A stretch of DNA of 64,000 nt from Methanobacterium veterum. GTDB lineage: Archaea; Methanobacteriota; Methanobacteria; Methanobacteriales; Methanobacteriaceae. Location: assembly GCF_000745485.1 (NCBI RefSeq), contig NZ_KN050693.1:287995-351994 (forward strand), in the 5' to 3' direction. Made by a program: the position numbers and the translations under genes. This document shows positions 1-8,993 of the stretch, one piece after another (within the stretch, counting starts at the first letter, position 1; each line of letters opens with the position of its first letter). The notes beneath the pieces are model-generated. The model was not told the DNA's origin. It saw only the letters and a list, made by a program, of their open reading frames with translations, and made no database searches.

Positions 1-428
1 CCACCTGAAAGCTGTGTATGGTAACGGTTGTATTTGTCTGATAATCCTACTTTGTCAAGGAGTTTTTTGGCTTTTCCCGAATCTGGTGAAATCATGGGCA
101 GCATAACATTTTCTAATGCTGTAAGCTGCGGCATTAAATTGAACCGCTGGAATACAAATCCAATGTTTGCCCTTCTGAGATTTGCCTGTTCATCTTTTGT
201 ATACTCTTTGATATTTTTTTCGTTCAACAAGACAGTTCCCTTTGTGGGTGTGTCGAGTATTCCTGCCAGGTGGAGCAGTGTTGATTTTCCAGATCCAGAA
301 GGACCCATTATGGCAATAAATGAACCGCTGTTTACTGTTAAATTAACCCCTCTAAGTGCTTGTATGTCCTCTGATCCCATTTTGTATGTTTTCCAGACTT
401 CATTAAATTCGAGTACATCGTTATTCAT
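1..428 (-). CDS. ABC transporter ATPase, MacB/LolD type (cut by window edge)
   Basis: N-terminal part, about 142 of the usual ~220 residues; the C-terminus lies beyond the left edge. Walker [10 protein letters not shown] is at residues 42-50, the Q-loop lies in GFVFQRF, and the window ends inside the LSGG signature. In this family the ATPase dimer powers an FtsX-like permease that expels peptides, drugs or lipoproteins. The ATG overlaps the stop of the upstream permease by 8 bases, so the pair is translationally coupled. It is nearly identical in sequence to the ATPases at 3927 and 6956. The substrate cannot be read from the sequence; export of the nearby small peptides is inference. Confidence 0.93.
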   Translation of the reverse strand, partial: MNNDVLEFNEVWKTYKMGSEDIQALRGVNLTVNSGSFIAIMGPSGSGKSTLLHLAGILDTPTKGTVLLNEKNIKEYTKDEQANLRRANIGFVFQRFNLMPQLTALENVMLPMISPDSGKAKKLLDKVGLSDKYNRYHTQLSG

Positions 429-1512
429 ATCGCAGTGCCTCCACAACGTTTAGTTTAGATGCCCTCCATGCGGGATATAATCCTGCCAGAACACTTAAAA
501 TTGTAGCACCTCCAATTACTGCAGCGACTAACCATAAAGGCAACATTTGGGTGAGTTTAATGCCGCTAATACCGTATTGCGGTGCAAGGAACATAATTCC
601 AAGTTCGAGTATGACCGCCGCTACAACTACCCCTACTATGGCGGATAATAAACCTAAAAGACCGGCCTCTGTAAGTATGCTGCTTAATATTTCTCTATTT
701 TTAAACCCGATTGCTTTTAATACTCCAATTTCTCTTGTCCTCTCTGAAACATTGACTAACATGATGTTTATAATGCTTATAACTCCCACCAGTAATGCAA
801 CACCTGCAATAGCACCTACAAAGAGGGTTACTGTTTGCATTATATTATCGATCTGTTTGGTGTAGTCTGACTTTGTTAAAGCACTTGTACCGTTTACAGC
901 ACTTTCAATCTGGTTTTTTACAGTATCTGGGTCCGCTTTAGTATTTGCAGTTATACTTGATACCTTGTTGCTGTTTAGAGGAAGAGCTTTATCAACATTC
1001 ATGAACACGTATGCCCCATTGTCTCCTCCTTCGTTAGTTATCCCGGTAACTGACATTTTTTGATTTTTAACGGTTATATTGCTTCCAATTTTATAATTTA
1101 ATTCATCTGCAAGTGATTTACTGATAACAACGCCGGGAGTCCCGTTAAATTTCAACTGGTTCCAGTCACTCATTCCTATAACCATTACCTGGATGTTATT
1201 CATTTGTGTGGTGAACTGTGTTTCTTTTTTAATGTTGTAAAGATCTGACATATTTTCTATCTGGGAAACTGCAGCAGTATTTAAAAATGAATCACCTGTA
1301 GATCCTGTAATTCCTGACCCTCCAGAGCTATTTGTTATGGTAACGTCGCCCATGAGGGAAGCTGTTTGATCTTTCATATAAGACGACATTCCAGTACCAA
1401 TACCTATAAGACTAATTAGGGCAGTTACTCCTATTACTATTCCTAACATGGTTAGGGCGCTTCTAAGTTTTCTTCTTTTAAAATTTTTAAAGGATAGTTT
1501 ATAAATGCTCAT
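421..1512 (-). CDS. MacB/FtsX-family ABC transporter permease (cassette 1)
   Basis: 363-residue permease. One membrane segment near residues 17-43 is followed by an extracellular MacB_PCD-like domain (about 45-230) rich in Ser/Gly at its start, then three membrane segments of the FtsX domain (about 247-275, 296-325, 340-362). The FtsX hallmark [20 protein letters not shown] is clear. I chose the ATG giving [11 protein letters not shown] because GGAGGAAT lies 5-6 bases upstream; a longer reading to 1569 has no such site. The C-terminus [15 protein letters not shown] is identical in cassette 2 and nearly so in cassette 3, which points to recent duplication. Confidence 0.92.
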   Translation of the reverse strand: MSIYKLSFKNFKRRKLRSALTMLGIVIGVTALISLIGIGTGMSSYMKDQTASLMGDVTITNSSGGSGITGSTGDSFLNTAAVSQIENMSDLYNIKKETQFTTQMNNIQVMVIGMSDWNQLKFNGTPGVVISKSLADELNYKIGSNITVKNQKMSVTGITNEGGDNGAYVFMNVDKALPLNSNKVSSITANTKADPDTVKNQIESAVNGTSALTKSDYTKQIDNIMQTVTLFVGAIAGVALLVGVISIINIMLVNVSERTREIGVLKAIGFKNREILSSILTEAGLLGLLSAIVGVVVAAVILELGIMFLAPQYGISGIKLTQMLPLWLVAAVIGGATILSVLAGLYPAWRASKLNVVEALRYE

Positions 1513-1890
1513 TTGATTCCTCCGAATGTAGATACTTGCCTGAAATAATGTTGCATTTTTTGGATGCAACTATTTATCTTACTTTAATACTATTGACGTA
1601 TTAACTATTAAATTTTTTTAATTTGGTATGAATTGAATTTTTAGCATTTAATACACAATTAGTCATTTCATTAAAAAATTAATAGTCTAAATTTCAGTTT
1701 AATTTTTATTTAAATAGCTTAATAATGCTTTTATTTAAAAATATCACATTTATGTATTTAAATAGACTTAATAAATAAATAATATACAAAAATACTTTGA
1801 TTAAGCTTTAGATTTTCAAGAATGAAAATATGAATATGTGCTTAACTGCTGAAGTTTCTATTAACATCTGACATTGGACATTATGGGAGG

Positions 1891-1921
1891 TGTAATACAT
1901 TATCACATTAATATTTATATA
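1891..1921 (+). promoter_or_regulatory. Candidate promoter/operator of the MarR gene
   Basis: A TATA-like ATATTTATAT at 1911-1920 lies 36-45 bases before the MarR ATG and leaves a leader holding only the GAGGAGG ribosome binding site (1941-1947). Just upstream, TGTAATACATTA shares the AATACATTA core with the tandem repeats before cassette 3 (8887-8929), which suggests a common regulator. The rest of the gap 1513-1955 is AT-rich with no gene visible. Confidence 0.4.
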
Positions 1922-1955
1922 GAACATTATAATATGAATAGAGGAGGCATTATTA

Positions 1956-2417
1956 ATGGATGAGGAAAAATTAGGAGAAATGTTGGATAATTTATTTTTG
2001 TTATACCAACTTTTTCAAAAAAACGTTTTGAAGTATAAGACCAGTAATGGGCGTATAAAAATGTCATTTGCCCATTATTTAACATTGATAATATTGAAAG
2101 AAAGGGGAGAACTATCCATATCTGAAATTGGAACCTTAATTGGGATGAAAAAACAAAATATGACCTATCTGACCAATAAACTTGTTGAAGATGGGTTGAT
2201 CCAGAGATTACATGATATGAGCGATCGGAGGGTAATTAAAATTGCCCTTACGGGTAAAGGTGATGAATATCTGGATAAATGGCGTAAAAGTAAAATTGAA
2301 GAAACGAAAGAAGATTTTTCTTTTTACAACGATAAAGATATGAATGAAATTTGCAGATCAATTGAAAATATCAAGCAGGTATTCTTAAGAATAGATAATG
2401 GAAGAAAAAATTTTTAA
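1956..2417 (+). CDS. MarR-family transcriptional regulator
   Basis: 153 residues, normal length for MarR. A winged helix covers about residues 45-105: LSISEIGTLIGMKKQNMTYL is the helix-turn-helix, and the wing carries the typical DMSDRRVIKIALTGKG. Flanking helices would form the dimer interface. A strong GAGGAGG fixes the start. It is divergent from transporter cassette 1 and lies 0.5 kb before the peptide array on the same strand, so it is the obvious candidate regulator of both. MarR proteins usually repress neighbouring efflux genes and respond to small ligands; the ligand here is unknown. Confidence 0.9.
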   Translation: MDEEKLGEMLDNLFLLYQLFQKNVLKYKTSNGRIKMSFAHYLTLIILKERGELSISEIGTLIGMKKQNMTYLTNKLVEDGLIQRLHDMSDRRVIKIALTGKGDEYLDKWRKSKIEETKEDFSFYNDKDMNEICRSIENIKQVFLRIDNGRKNF

Positions 2418-2930
2418 GTATCTGCAAGCAGTAAGTCAAGCCTAAAATTTTTTAATTTTACTGCAAAGGTTTAGTTAAGATAGTAAATCATTCTTTAAAT
2501 ATCGTTAAGTATGTTTTACTACCTAACTGGACCGAATATACTTTAGCTAACACATGATAGAGATTTCTATTTCATGTTTTAATTCAACTTTATTTTTTAA
2601 TAGGAAATTTTGCCTTTGATATCTTATTTTTTAGATTTTTAGTATAATTTAGAGGATCCCCTATTGAAAATTTGCAAATTTTAAAAATAGTACCTGTGTA
2701 GTCATAATGAACAATAGAATGTATATTCATTTGTATGTCCTCCCATAGGTATGAATTTGAAATTATATAAATAAAAACGTGTTAATAACTCTATTTAACC
2801 TTTTATAAATCCTAATAATTCCACGATTTGACTCATTGCAATCTTGAATAGTCAAATATTAATACTTAAACAATGTTTATTAGGAATGTGTTAAATAAAA
2901 TCAAATACGGATTTATAGGAGGTGAAAAAT
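2418..2930. other. Intergenic leader before peptide array
   Basis: 513 bases of AT-rich sequence. A TATA-like stretch TTATATAAATAAAA at 2763-2776 would place transcription start near 2795 and a leader of about 135 nt before the first peptide gene. No other coding potential was seen. Confidence 0.35.
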
Positions 2931-3017
2931 ATGTTGGAAGCTTTATTGGCTTTATTAAGCCCTGTTATATCATTAGTAGGCGGGCTAGTAAGTCCTTTAT
3001 TAGGACTTATATTATAA
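2931..3017 (+). CDS. Small hydrophobic peptide 1 of tandem array (28 aa)
   Basis: 28 codons from ATG to TAA behind an excellent ribosome binding site (AGGAGGTGA, 5 bases spacing). The peptide is almost entirely hydrophobic, Leu/Val/Gly rich, with one acidic residue (Glu3) and no basic residue: it begins MLEALLALLSPVISLVGG and ends SPLLGLIL. There is no cleavable leader or double-glycine motif before a mature region. It shares LLxLLxPVIS with peptide 5. The starts of the five array members are spaced 125, 120, 128 and 125 bases. The function is unknown; candidates are a leaderless bacteriocin-like or modulin-like secreted peptide, or a membrane-acting toxin. Confidence 0.75.
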   Translation: MLEALLALLSPVISLVGGLVSPLLGLIL

Positions 3018-3055
3018 TATTTGAGGCGTAATGGAGTCTTTATGGGGTGAAAAGT

Positions 3056-3142
3056 GTGATAAAACATTTTATCAGACTTGTTACACCCTTTATGTTTAAT
3101 AAAGATTTATTACAGGCACTGCTAGTTATTTTAATACTGTGA
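3056..3142 (+). CDS. Small hydrophobic peptide 2 of tandem array (28 aa, GTG start)
   Basis: 28 codons from GTG to TGA with GGGGTGA just upstream. The N-terminal half is basic and aromatic (MIKHFIRLVTPFMFNKD) and the C-terminal half is hydrophobic (LLQALLVILIL). It is the most diverged member and the only basic one. It is accepted because the start falls exactly on the ~125-base period, the leader motif TATGGGGTGAAAA is shared with peptide 5, and the length equals that of peptide 1. It could instead be a decayed copy. Confidence 0.5.
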   Translation: MIKHFIRLVTPFMFNKDLLQALLVILIL

Positions 3143-3175
3143 AGTATTAAAACTAGTTTAAAGGAGGTGAAAAGC

Positions 3176-3259
3176 ATGATAGAAACCTGTGGCTTTTTAT
3201 ACCAGCTATTAGATTTATTAGGAGGTTTGTTAGGTTCCCTTTTAGGTATTTTATTTTAG
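3176..3259 (+). CDS. Small hydrophobic peptide 3 of tandem array (27 aa)
   Basis: 27-residue peptide behind AAGGAGGTGA. It begins MIETCGFLYQLLDLLGGLLG and continues SLLGILF. It shares CGFLYQLLDLLGGLL with peptide 4, the most recent duplication in the array, including the leader AGTTTAAAGGAGGTGA. The pattern of Glu/Asp on one side and Leu/Gly elsewhere would give an amphipathic, membrane-seeking helix. A single Cys at position 5 is present. Confidence 0.78.
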   Translation: MIETCGFLYQLLDLLGGLLGSLLGILF

Positions 3260-3303
3260 TGCCACCAGCATAGTATAAAATTAGTTTAAAGGAGGTGAGA
3301 AAC

Positions 3304-3387
3304 ATGGTAGACTGCTGTGGCTTTTTATACCAGCTGTTAGATTTATTAGGAGGTTTATTACAGTCCTTAGTGTGTTTGTTATTTTAA
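3304..3387 (+). CDS. Small hydrophobic peptide 4 of tandem array (27 aa)
   Basis: 27-residue peptide behind AAAGGAGGTGA. It begins MVDCCGFLYQLLDLLGGLL and ends QSLVCLLF. It differs from peptide 3 mainly at the N-terminus and in the last eight residues, where most changes keep hydrophobicity; three Cys residues are present. Conservation of the reading frame, start, stop and ribosome binding site between the two copies, with substitutions between them, argues that these ORFs are selected and not chance. Confidence 0.78.
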   Translation: MVDCCGFLYQLLDLLGGLLQSLVCLLF

Positions 3388-3428
3388 TACTGTAATCGTG
3401 TTATGGCCATTTTAATGGGGCGAAAAAT

Positions 3429-3485
3429 ATGTTAATGAGTTTGCTGGATTTATTAAGGCCAGTAATATCTTCGATAAGTATTTAG
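3429..3485 (+). CDS. Short peptide 5 of tandem array (18 aa)
   Basis: 18 codons, MLMSLLDLLRPVISSISI, with the weaker site ATGGGGCGA upstream. It resembles the N-terminal half of peptide 1 (LLxLLxPVIS) and stops early, so it is either a truncated, decaying copy or a shorter functional variant. It is the last member before the structured terminator-like element at 3544-3625. Confidence 0.5.
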   Translation: MLMSLLDLLRPVISSISI

Positions 3486-3543
3486 TAGCTTCAATAAAAG
3501 ATTGGTGCTGTAATGCGTTTAATGTATAATAATTTAATAGGCA

Positions 3544-3625
3544 TATCCCATACAAATTCCCACTCATCATAACACATTTTCTTTAAAGGAATATCTGGCA
3601 ATGGGATAGGCCTATATTCCTTTAA
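3544..3625 (+). terminator. Interleaved inverted repeats: pseudoknot or attenuator/terminator
   Basis: Two perfect inverted repeats are interleaved. TATCCCAT (3544-3551) pairs with ATGGGATA (3601-3608). TTAAAGGAATAT (3583-3594) pairs with ATATTCCTTTAA (3614-3625), which is followed by a T-rich run (CTTTTTT, 3630-3636). The order A1-B1-A2-B2 allows either an H-type pseudoknot or two mutually exclusive hairpins, of which the second looks like an intrinsic terminator. It lies directly after the peptide array on the same strand. The remaining gap to 3926 shows nothing. Confidence 0.55.
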
Positions 3626-3926
3626 TTACTTTTTTAAAAGTGGAATTTTTAATTAAATTATAACTTAATTAAAATAGCTCATGTTGGAGTATTGTGCAAA
3701 TAGTACTAAATTATTATGTAATTTTTGATTAAATAAATGGAATTTCTTTTAAAACAAGCTCAAATTTAAATTAACCCGTAAACATGTAATCTGTATAAAC
3801 CATGCATATGATGATAGACATGAGAGATTATGTTGATGTGCTTAAATAAAAAGATACTGATCTTAAATTCAATACGTTAACTGGTTAAAAATAGAATTTA
3901 AATGAAATTAGTCAAAAAAAAATTAA

Positions 3927-4586
3927 TTAACGGAGTATGCTGCCGTCCTGCATTTTGATTACCCTGTCTGCATATTCTGCACATAGTGGATCGTGTGTTA
4001 CCTCTACGATTGTTAACCCATCATTTTGATTTAATTCCTGGAGTAATTCCATTATTATCCTTGTATTTTGAGTATCGAGTTCTCCTGTAGGCTCATCGGC
4101 CAGTAAAAGTGATGGATCATTTGCAAGGGCGCGCGCAATGGAAACCCTCTGCTGCTCCCCACCTGAAAGCTGTGTATGGTAACGGTTGTATTTGTCTGAT
4201 AATCCTACTTTGTCAAGGAGTTTTTTGGCTTTTCCCGAATCAGGTGAAATCATAGGTAACATAACATTTTCTAATGCTGTAAGCTGCTGCATTAAATTAA
4301 ACCGCTGGAATACAAATCCAATATTAGCCCTCCGGATTTTTGCCTGTTCTTTTAATGAATACTCTTTGATATTTTTCCCGTTCATTAAAACAGCTCCCTT
4401 TGTGGGTGTATCGAGTATTCCTGCCAGGTGGAGCAGTGTTGATTTTCCAGATCCAGAAGGCCCCATTAACGCTGTAAAAGTGCCTTCATTTATAATTAAA
4501 TTAACTCCTTTAAGCGCCATTACTTCTTCTGTTCCCATTTGATATGTTTTCCAGACATGATTAAATACCAGTACATCGTTATTCAT
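3927..4586 (-). CDS. ABC transporter ATPase, MacB/LolD type (cassette 2)
   Basis: 219 residues, complete. Walker [10 protein letters not shown], signature [15 protein letters not shown], Walker [13 protein letters not shown] and the switch histidine in VTHD are all present, so it should be an active ATPase. The start [12 protein letters not shown] overlaps the permease stop by 8 bases (ATGAATAA), exactly as in the other cassettes; a longer start at 4604 lies inside the permease and is unlikely. The segment TIVEVTHDP differs from the TIIIVTHNP of cassette 3. It presumably works with the permease at 4579-5670. Confidence 0.95.
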   Translation of the reverse strand: MNNDVLVFNHVWKTYQMGTEEVMALKGVNLIINEGTFTALMGPSGSGKSTLLHLAGILDTPTKGAVLMNGKNIKEYSLKEQAKIRRANIGFVFQRFNLMQQLTALENVMLPMISPDSGKAKKLLDKVGLSDKYNRYHTQLSGGEQQRVSIARALANDPSLLLADEPTGELDTQNTRIIMELLQELNQNDGLTIVEVTHDPLCAEYADRVIKMQDGSILR

Positions 4587-5670
4587 ATCGCAGTGCCTCC
4601 ACAACGTTTAGTTTAGATGCCCTCCATGCGGGATATAATCCTGCTAAAACACTTAAAATTGTAGCACCTACGATTACACCTGCAACTAACCACAAGGGCA
4701 GCATTTGGGTAAAGCTCATATTTTCTAGACCTAACTGAGGTCCATATAACATAATTCCCATTTCCATTAAAATGGCAGCTGCAATTATGCCTATTACTGA
4801 AGCCATAAAACCCAATAAACCCGCTTCTGTAAGAATACTTCCCAGTATTTCTCTGTTTGTAAAGCCTATCGCTTTAAGTACTCCAATTTCTCTTGTCCTC
4901 TCAGAAACATTAACTAACATGATGTTTACAATGCTTATAACACCCACCAGTAACGCAACGCTGGCTATGGCACTTACAAAGAGGGTTACTGTTTGCATTA
5001 TATTATCTATCTGTTGTGTGTAGTCATTTTTTGTGAATGCACTTGTACCATTTATAGAACTTTCTATTTCTTTTTTAACAGTATCTGGATCGCCTTTAGT
5101 ATTTGCAGAAATAGTAGATACATTATTATGGTTCATATCAAGAGCCTTATCTATGTTTATGAATACAAGCCCTATTCCGAACCCGCCTTCGTTGGTTGTC
5201 CCAGTTACTGTTAATTTATGGTCTTTAATAGTTATGTTACTTCCAATTTTATAATTAAAATCATCAGCAAGTGATTTACTTATAACAACGCCAGGGGTAC
5301 CGTTAATTTTTATCTGATTCCAGTCGCTGATTCCTTCAACAACTATCTGCATGTTGTTTAATTGGGTGTAGAATTGTGATTCTTTTTTAATATCGTAAAG
5401 TTGGGGCATGTTTTCTATTTTGGAAACTGCAGCAGAGTTTAGAAATGTGTCGCCGGTAGATCCTGTGATTCCTGATCCGCCGGAGCTGTTTACTATGGTA
5501 ATATCACCCATAAGTGATTCAGTTTCCTCTTTCATGTAGGACGTCATCCCTGTACCAATACCCATAAGTACCACTAGGGCAGTAACGCCTATAATCACAC
5601 CCAGCATAGTTAGGGCGCTTCTAAGTTTTCTTCTTTTAAAATTTTTAAAAGATAGTTTATAAATGCTCAT
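4579..5670 (-). CDS. MacB/FtsX-family ABC transporter permease (cassette 2)
   Basis: 363 residues with the same architecture as cassette 1: one N-terminal membrane helix, an extracellular domain of about 185 residues, and a C-terminal FtsX domain with three helices. The FtsX signature [20 protein letters not shown] is intact. The N-terminal cytosolic stretch [20 protein letters not shown] is shared by all three permeases. GGAGGTTT lies ahead of the chosen ATG. Differences between the paralogues are concentrated in the extracellular domain, as expected if each cassette handles a slightly different substrate. Confidence 0.92.
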   Translation of the reverse strand: MSIYKLSFKNFKRRKLRSALTMLGVIIGVTALVVLMGIGTGMTSYMKEETESLMGDITIVNSSGGSGITGSTGDTFLNSAAVSKIENMPQLYDIKKESQFYTQLNNMQIVVEGISDWNQIKINGTPGVVISKSLADDFNYKIGSNITIKDHKLTVTGTTNEGGFGIGLVFINIDKALDMNHNNVSTISANTKGDPDTVKKEIESSINGTSAFTKNDYTQQIDNIMQTVTLFVSAIASVALLVGVISIVNIMLVNVSERTREIGVLKAIGFTNREILGSILTEAGLLGFMASVIGIIAAAILMEMGIMLYGPQLGLENMSFTQMLPLWLVAGVIVGATILSVLAGLYPAWRASKLNVVEALRYE

Positions 5671-5761
5671 TTGAAACCTCCAAACATACAATAAATCTAA
5701 GTAATGCATTTAATTATACAGATATTACATTTTATTCAATAACTTATTACAAAATTAATTA

Positions 5762-5968
5762 TCATAGTTCTATGTCCTCCAGTTCGAATACTTCCTCAAT
5801 GTATCCCCTTTTGAGAGCTTTAGTAATTCTGTAGGCTAAAATTAGAGAGGGGTTATACCTACCCTGTTCTAAAGCTATAATTGTCTGCCGTGTTACTTCA
5901 ACAGCTTCTGCTAACTCCTCTTGAGTCATTTTAAGTTCTTTTCTATATTCTTTAATTCTTGTTTTCAT
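5762..5968 (-). CDS. Small XRE-family (Cro/CI-like) regulator
   Basis: 68 residues containing only a helix-turn-helix: [20 protein letters not shown] followed by [15 protein letters not shown]. This is the compact YozG-like type that in many archaea and Firmicutes sits beside small multi-span membrane proteins, as here (6092 and 6432 on the same strand). It probably autoregulates this three-gene group. The short gap to the next gene holds no other ORF. Confidence 0.85.
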   Translation of the reverse strand: MKTRIKEYRKELKMTQEELAEAVEVTRQTIIALEQGRYNPSLILAYRITKALKRGYIEEVFELEDIEL

Positions 5969-6091
5969 AGGTGTTCTTCCATGAAATTGTATACAAGCAC
6001 AAAAACACGCAGATGATTAAAATAATATGTTTGGAGGTTCCTGCCGAATTTGTACTGTATTGACATACGTAAAGCGCCCCTTATGGAAAAA

Positions 6092-6430
6092 TTATTTTGT
6101 TATTACTTCTTCCCGGAAGTTGTAAAAGAAATATGAAAGTACACAGATTATTATACTGCCTGAAAAAAGCAGAGTGAATGCTTGTGGGAAGTAAGACATA
6201 TCTTTAGTCATGCTTATGTAAATTAAAGATATCGCACCTGCGAATATAACATAAAGAAATGTATTTCGGGTTGCCAGTCCAACATTTGCCTGTAACCTTT
6301 CATCATTTTTGTCGTAAATTGTGAAATAGACCACAAATGCTGCAAAGCCTGCAAATCCAATGTTTCCAGTTACAAAATACAGCAAACTCAGCGGGCTTAA
6401 AAATCCTAAGTACCATAATGCGTTTTTCAT
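6092..6430 (-). CDS. Small membrane protein, DUF3796-like
   Basis: 112 residues with about four hydrophobic segments (near 6-22, 24-40, 56-75, 85-104). A charged loop YDKNDERLQANVGLATRN after the second is typical of the small DUF3796/DUF2178-type membrane proteins that accompany compact XRE regulators. GGAGAATTAAA precedes the ATG, and it follows the gene at 6432 with one base between the stop and the start. No enzymatic motif; function unknown. Confidence 0.75.
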   Translation of the reverse strand: MKNALWYLGFLSPLSLLYFVTGNIGFAGFAAFVVYFTIYDKNDERLQANVGLATRNTFLYVIFAGAISLIYISMTKDMSYFPQAFTLLFSGSIIICVLSYFFYNFREEVITK

Positions 6431-6431
6431 T

Positions 6432-6854
6432 TTAATTCTCCTTTTCCAGTTTATGTCTGGTTATATTATTTATTAAGGCTCCTCCAACAGCGGTAATCAT
6501 GATTAGGATGTACAACCCTGTTTTAATATCAGTGCCGTTAAAATTATTAATCAGGATTATTGAGCCTGTAATCATAATTATTAGTACTCCCCAGGCCATA
6601 TTTCTCATCGCAATAGCGTAATGCATATGTTCCCGTTCATCAAGTGACTTTAATGAAACAATATTTTCATCCATAATTAAAAATAAAAAAACTCCTGCAA
6701 CTATAGTTTCTGTTATTATGTTTTGGGGCAGCATTACTCCTATAAAGATCACAGACATTGCAATTATATTATAGATCCATCCTTTCAGCGGTATATCAAA
6801 AATTGAAGATGTCCTATTTTTCTTTTTAAACCATTCAGGTTTTGCAATTACCAT
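6432..6854 (-). CDS. Small membrane protein, DUF2178-like
   Basis: 140 residues with four hydrophobic segments. A LDEREHMHYAIAMRNMAW loop in the middle resembles the DERE...A..N motif of the neighbouring protein and of DUF2178. The ATG at 6854 is chosen because GGTGA sits 6-7 bases upstream; an ATG at 6866 would add four residues but lacks a site. It is first of a compact operon with the 6092 gene and the XRE gene. The XRE-membrane protein context suggests a membrane stress or toxin/immunity-like module; that is inference. Confidence 0.72.
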   Translation of the reverse strand: MVIAKPEWFKKKNRTSSIFDIPLKGWIYNIIAMSVIFIGVMLPQNIITETIVAGVFLFLIMDENIVSLKSLDEREHMHYAIAMRNMAWGVLIIMITGSIILINNFNGTDIKTGLYILIMITAVGGALINNITRHKLEKEN

Positions 6855-6955
6855 TTTTTTCACCATATTCTTGATTTACAAGTTTGTTTTTAGATTCTAA
6901 TTATTTTTATCTTATTTTTCTTAAAAAAAATAAGATAAGGGGTTTAAACCCAAAA

Positions 6956-7624
6956 TTACCATCCTAAATCCAGAATGTCCCCATCCTGCATTTTAATTAC
7001 TTCTTCTACGAATTCTGCAGCGAGAGGATTGTGGGTTACTATTATAATAGTTAATCCCTTTTCTTGATTTAGATCTTTTAGTAATCCCATTATTTTCCGT
7101 GTATTTACTGTATCGAGTTCTCCTGTAGGCTCGTCGGCAAGTAGAATAGATGGATCATTGGCTAAAGCTCTGGCAATGGCCACTCTTTGTTGTTCTCCAC
7201 CTGAAAGCTGCGTCTGATAACGGTCGTATTTGTCGGATAATCCTACTTTGTCTAATAATTCCTTTGCTTTTTTGGAATCGGGTGAAATCATGGGCAGCAT
7301 AACATTTTCTAATGCTGTAAGCTGCGGCATTAGGTTATAACGCTGAAATATGAACCCAATATTTTTTCTTCTAAGTTCGGCCTGTTCATTCCCTGTATAC
7401 TCTTTGATATTTTTTCCATTTAGTAGAACAGTTCCTTTACTTGGTATATCAAGAATTCCTGCCAGGTGGAGCAGTGTTGATTTTCCGGATCCAGAAGGCC
7501 CCATTATGGCAATAAATGAACCTTTATTTACTTTTAGGTTTATACCCCGGAGTGCCTGTATATTTTCGGTTCCCATTTTATACGTTTTCCACACGTCATT
7601 AAATTCCAGCACTTTGTTATTCAT
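6956..7624 (-). CDS. ABC transporter ATPase, MacB/LolD type (cassette 3)
   Basis: 222 residues with Walker [11 protein letters not shown]-loop in FIFQRYN, signature [15 protein letters not shown], Walker [13 protein letters not shown] and the switch histidine in VTHNP. It overlaps the permease stop by 8 bases like cassettes 1 and 2. It is slightly more diverged from the other two than they are from each other and has a short C-terminal extension DLGW. It is expected to energise the permease at 7617-8711. Confidence 0.95.
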   Translation of the reverse strand: MNNKVLEFNDVWKTYKMGTENIQALRGINLKVNKGSFIAIMGPSGSGKSTLLHLAGILDIPSKGTVLLNGKNIKEYTGNEQAELRRKNIGFIFQRYNLMPQLTALENVMLPMISPDSKKAKELLDKVGLSDKYDRYQTQLSGGEQQRVAIARALANDPSILLADEPTGELDTVNTRKIMGLLKDLNQEKGLTIIIVTHNPLAAEFVEEVIKMQDGDILDLGW

Positions 7625-8711
7625 ATCTCAGCGCCTCCACTACATTTAATCTTGAAGCGTGCCACGCAGGATATAAACCTGCTAAAATACTTAAAACAGT
7701 AGCACCTGCAATTACTCCTGCCACCAGCCATACCGGTAACATCTGGGTTAAGCTGATGCTTCCCATACCCAGTTGCTGTGCAAATAATGTGATTCCAATT
7801 TGCATTAAAACTGCAGCTATTATTACACCTATTACAGATGCTGTAAATCCTAAAAATCCAGCTTCTGCAAGTATGCTGCCTAATATTTCTCTGTTTTTGA
7901 ATCCTATTGCTTTTAACACTCCAATTTCTCTTGTTCTTTCAGAAACGTTAACCAGCATGATGTTTATAATGCTTATAACTCCTACCAGCAGTGCGATACT
8001 GGCAATTGCACCTACAAACATAGTTATTCCGTTCATCATGGTATCAATCTGTTTGCTGTAATCTGATTTGGTTATAGCGCTGGTACCATTTACTGTGCTT
8101 TCAATTTCTTTTTTTACAGTATCGGGATCGCCTTTGGTATTTGCTGTAATAACTGACATCTTACCATCGTTCATCTGAAGGGCTTTATCTATATTTAAAA
8201 CTACAATCCCTGCTCCAAACCCACTTTCGTTGCTTATTCCTGTTACTGTCAGCTTCTTACCTTCAATGGTTATATTGCTTCCAATTTTATAACCTAAAGC
8301 ATCTACGATTGACTTACTGATAACAACACCGGGGGTCCCGTTCATCTTTACCTGATCCCATTCAGTTGTCCCCACTACCACTATCGGCATATTGCCTAAT
8401 TGGCTGTTAAATTGGGTCTGTTCTTTAAAATCGTAAAGCTCTGACATATTTTTTAGCTTAGAGACAGCTTTTGAATTTAGATAGGAACTAGTTCCCGCAG
8501 ATCCCATGAATCCTGATCCACCAGAACTGTTTACAATCGTTACATCACCCATCATGGTCTCTGTCTGTGATTTCATGTAGGATGACATTCCTGTACCAAT
8601 ACCCATCAGTGCTACCAGGGCAGTTACTCCTATTATAACACCTAACATGGTTAAAGCGCTTCTCAATTTCCGTCTTTTGAAATTTTTGAACGATAACTTG
8701 TAAATGCTCAT
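7617..8711 (-). CDS. MacB/FtsX-family ABC transporter permease (cassette 3)
   Basis: 364 residues: N-terminal helix, extracellular MacB_PCD-like domain and FtsX domain with [20 protein letters not shown]. The extracellular domain begins with a Ser/Gly-rich stretch ([15 protein letters not shown]) that differs from that of cassettes 1 and 2. GGAGGAATTAA precedes the ATG. The leader is long (about 195 nt if transcription starts near 8905) and is preceded by a repeated 20-bp sequence at 8887-8929, so this cassette appears to have its own regulated promoter. Confidence 0.92.
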   Translation of the reverse strand: MSIYKLSFKNFKRRKLRSALTMLGVIIGVTALVALMGIGTGMSSYMKSQTETMMGDVTIVNSSGGSGFMGSAGTSSYLNSKAVSKLKNMSELYDFKEQTQFNSQLGNMPIVVVGTTEWDQVKMNGTPGVVISKSIVDALGYKIGSNITIEGKKLTVTGISNESGFGAGIVVLNIDKALQMNDGKMSVITANTKGDPDTVKKEIESTVNGTSAITKSDYSKQIDTMMNGITMFVGAIASIALLVGVISIINIMLVNVSERTREIGVLKAIGFKNREILGSILAEAGFLGFTASVIGVIIAAVLMQIGITLFAQQLGMGSISLTQMLPVWLVAGVIAGATVLSILAGLYPAWHASRLNVVEALRYE

Positions 8712-8886
8712 TTAATTCCTCCGATATTCATTTAGTTTATATATCATTTCTTCTTTAGAGCTTTAATCAGCGTAATTTGCGTTTAATTGATTAGTCTCTA
8801 TTTAAATATTCATTATCTAAGTTTTGGGATAGAACATGTCATTTTAAACCCTTTATGCATTTTTAATTACTATTTTTTTCACCTCA

Positions 8887-8940
8887 TGTAAAAAATATGT
8901 TACATCTAATGTAAAAAATACATTACATTATATATAAATG
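8887..8940 (-). promoter_or_regulatory. TATA element with tandem 20-bp operator-like repeats
   Basis: Two near-identical 20-mers, ATGTAAAAAATATGTTACAT (8887-8906) and ATGTAAAAAATACATTACAT (8910-8929), lie 23 bases apart. A TATA-like box follows at 8931-8940, read on the minus strand as ATTTATATAT. Each repeat has dyad character (ATGTAA...TTACAT). Their position over and just downstream of the TATA box fits repressor sites for the cassette 3 promoter. The nearby MarR is the natural candidate; this is inference. Confidence 0.5.
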
Positions 8941-8993
8941 TTTTGAAATAAGGGGCATGTTAAAAAAAAAGAAAATTATAATGATTAACTCCA

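Noticed and set aside
4186..4542. Plus-strand ORF of 118 codons, also seen at the other two ATPase genes
   Set aside because: It is an antisense shadow of the conserved ATPase sequence and lacks its own signals.
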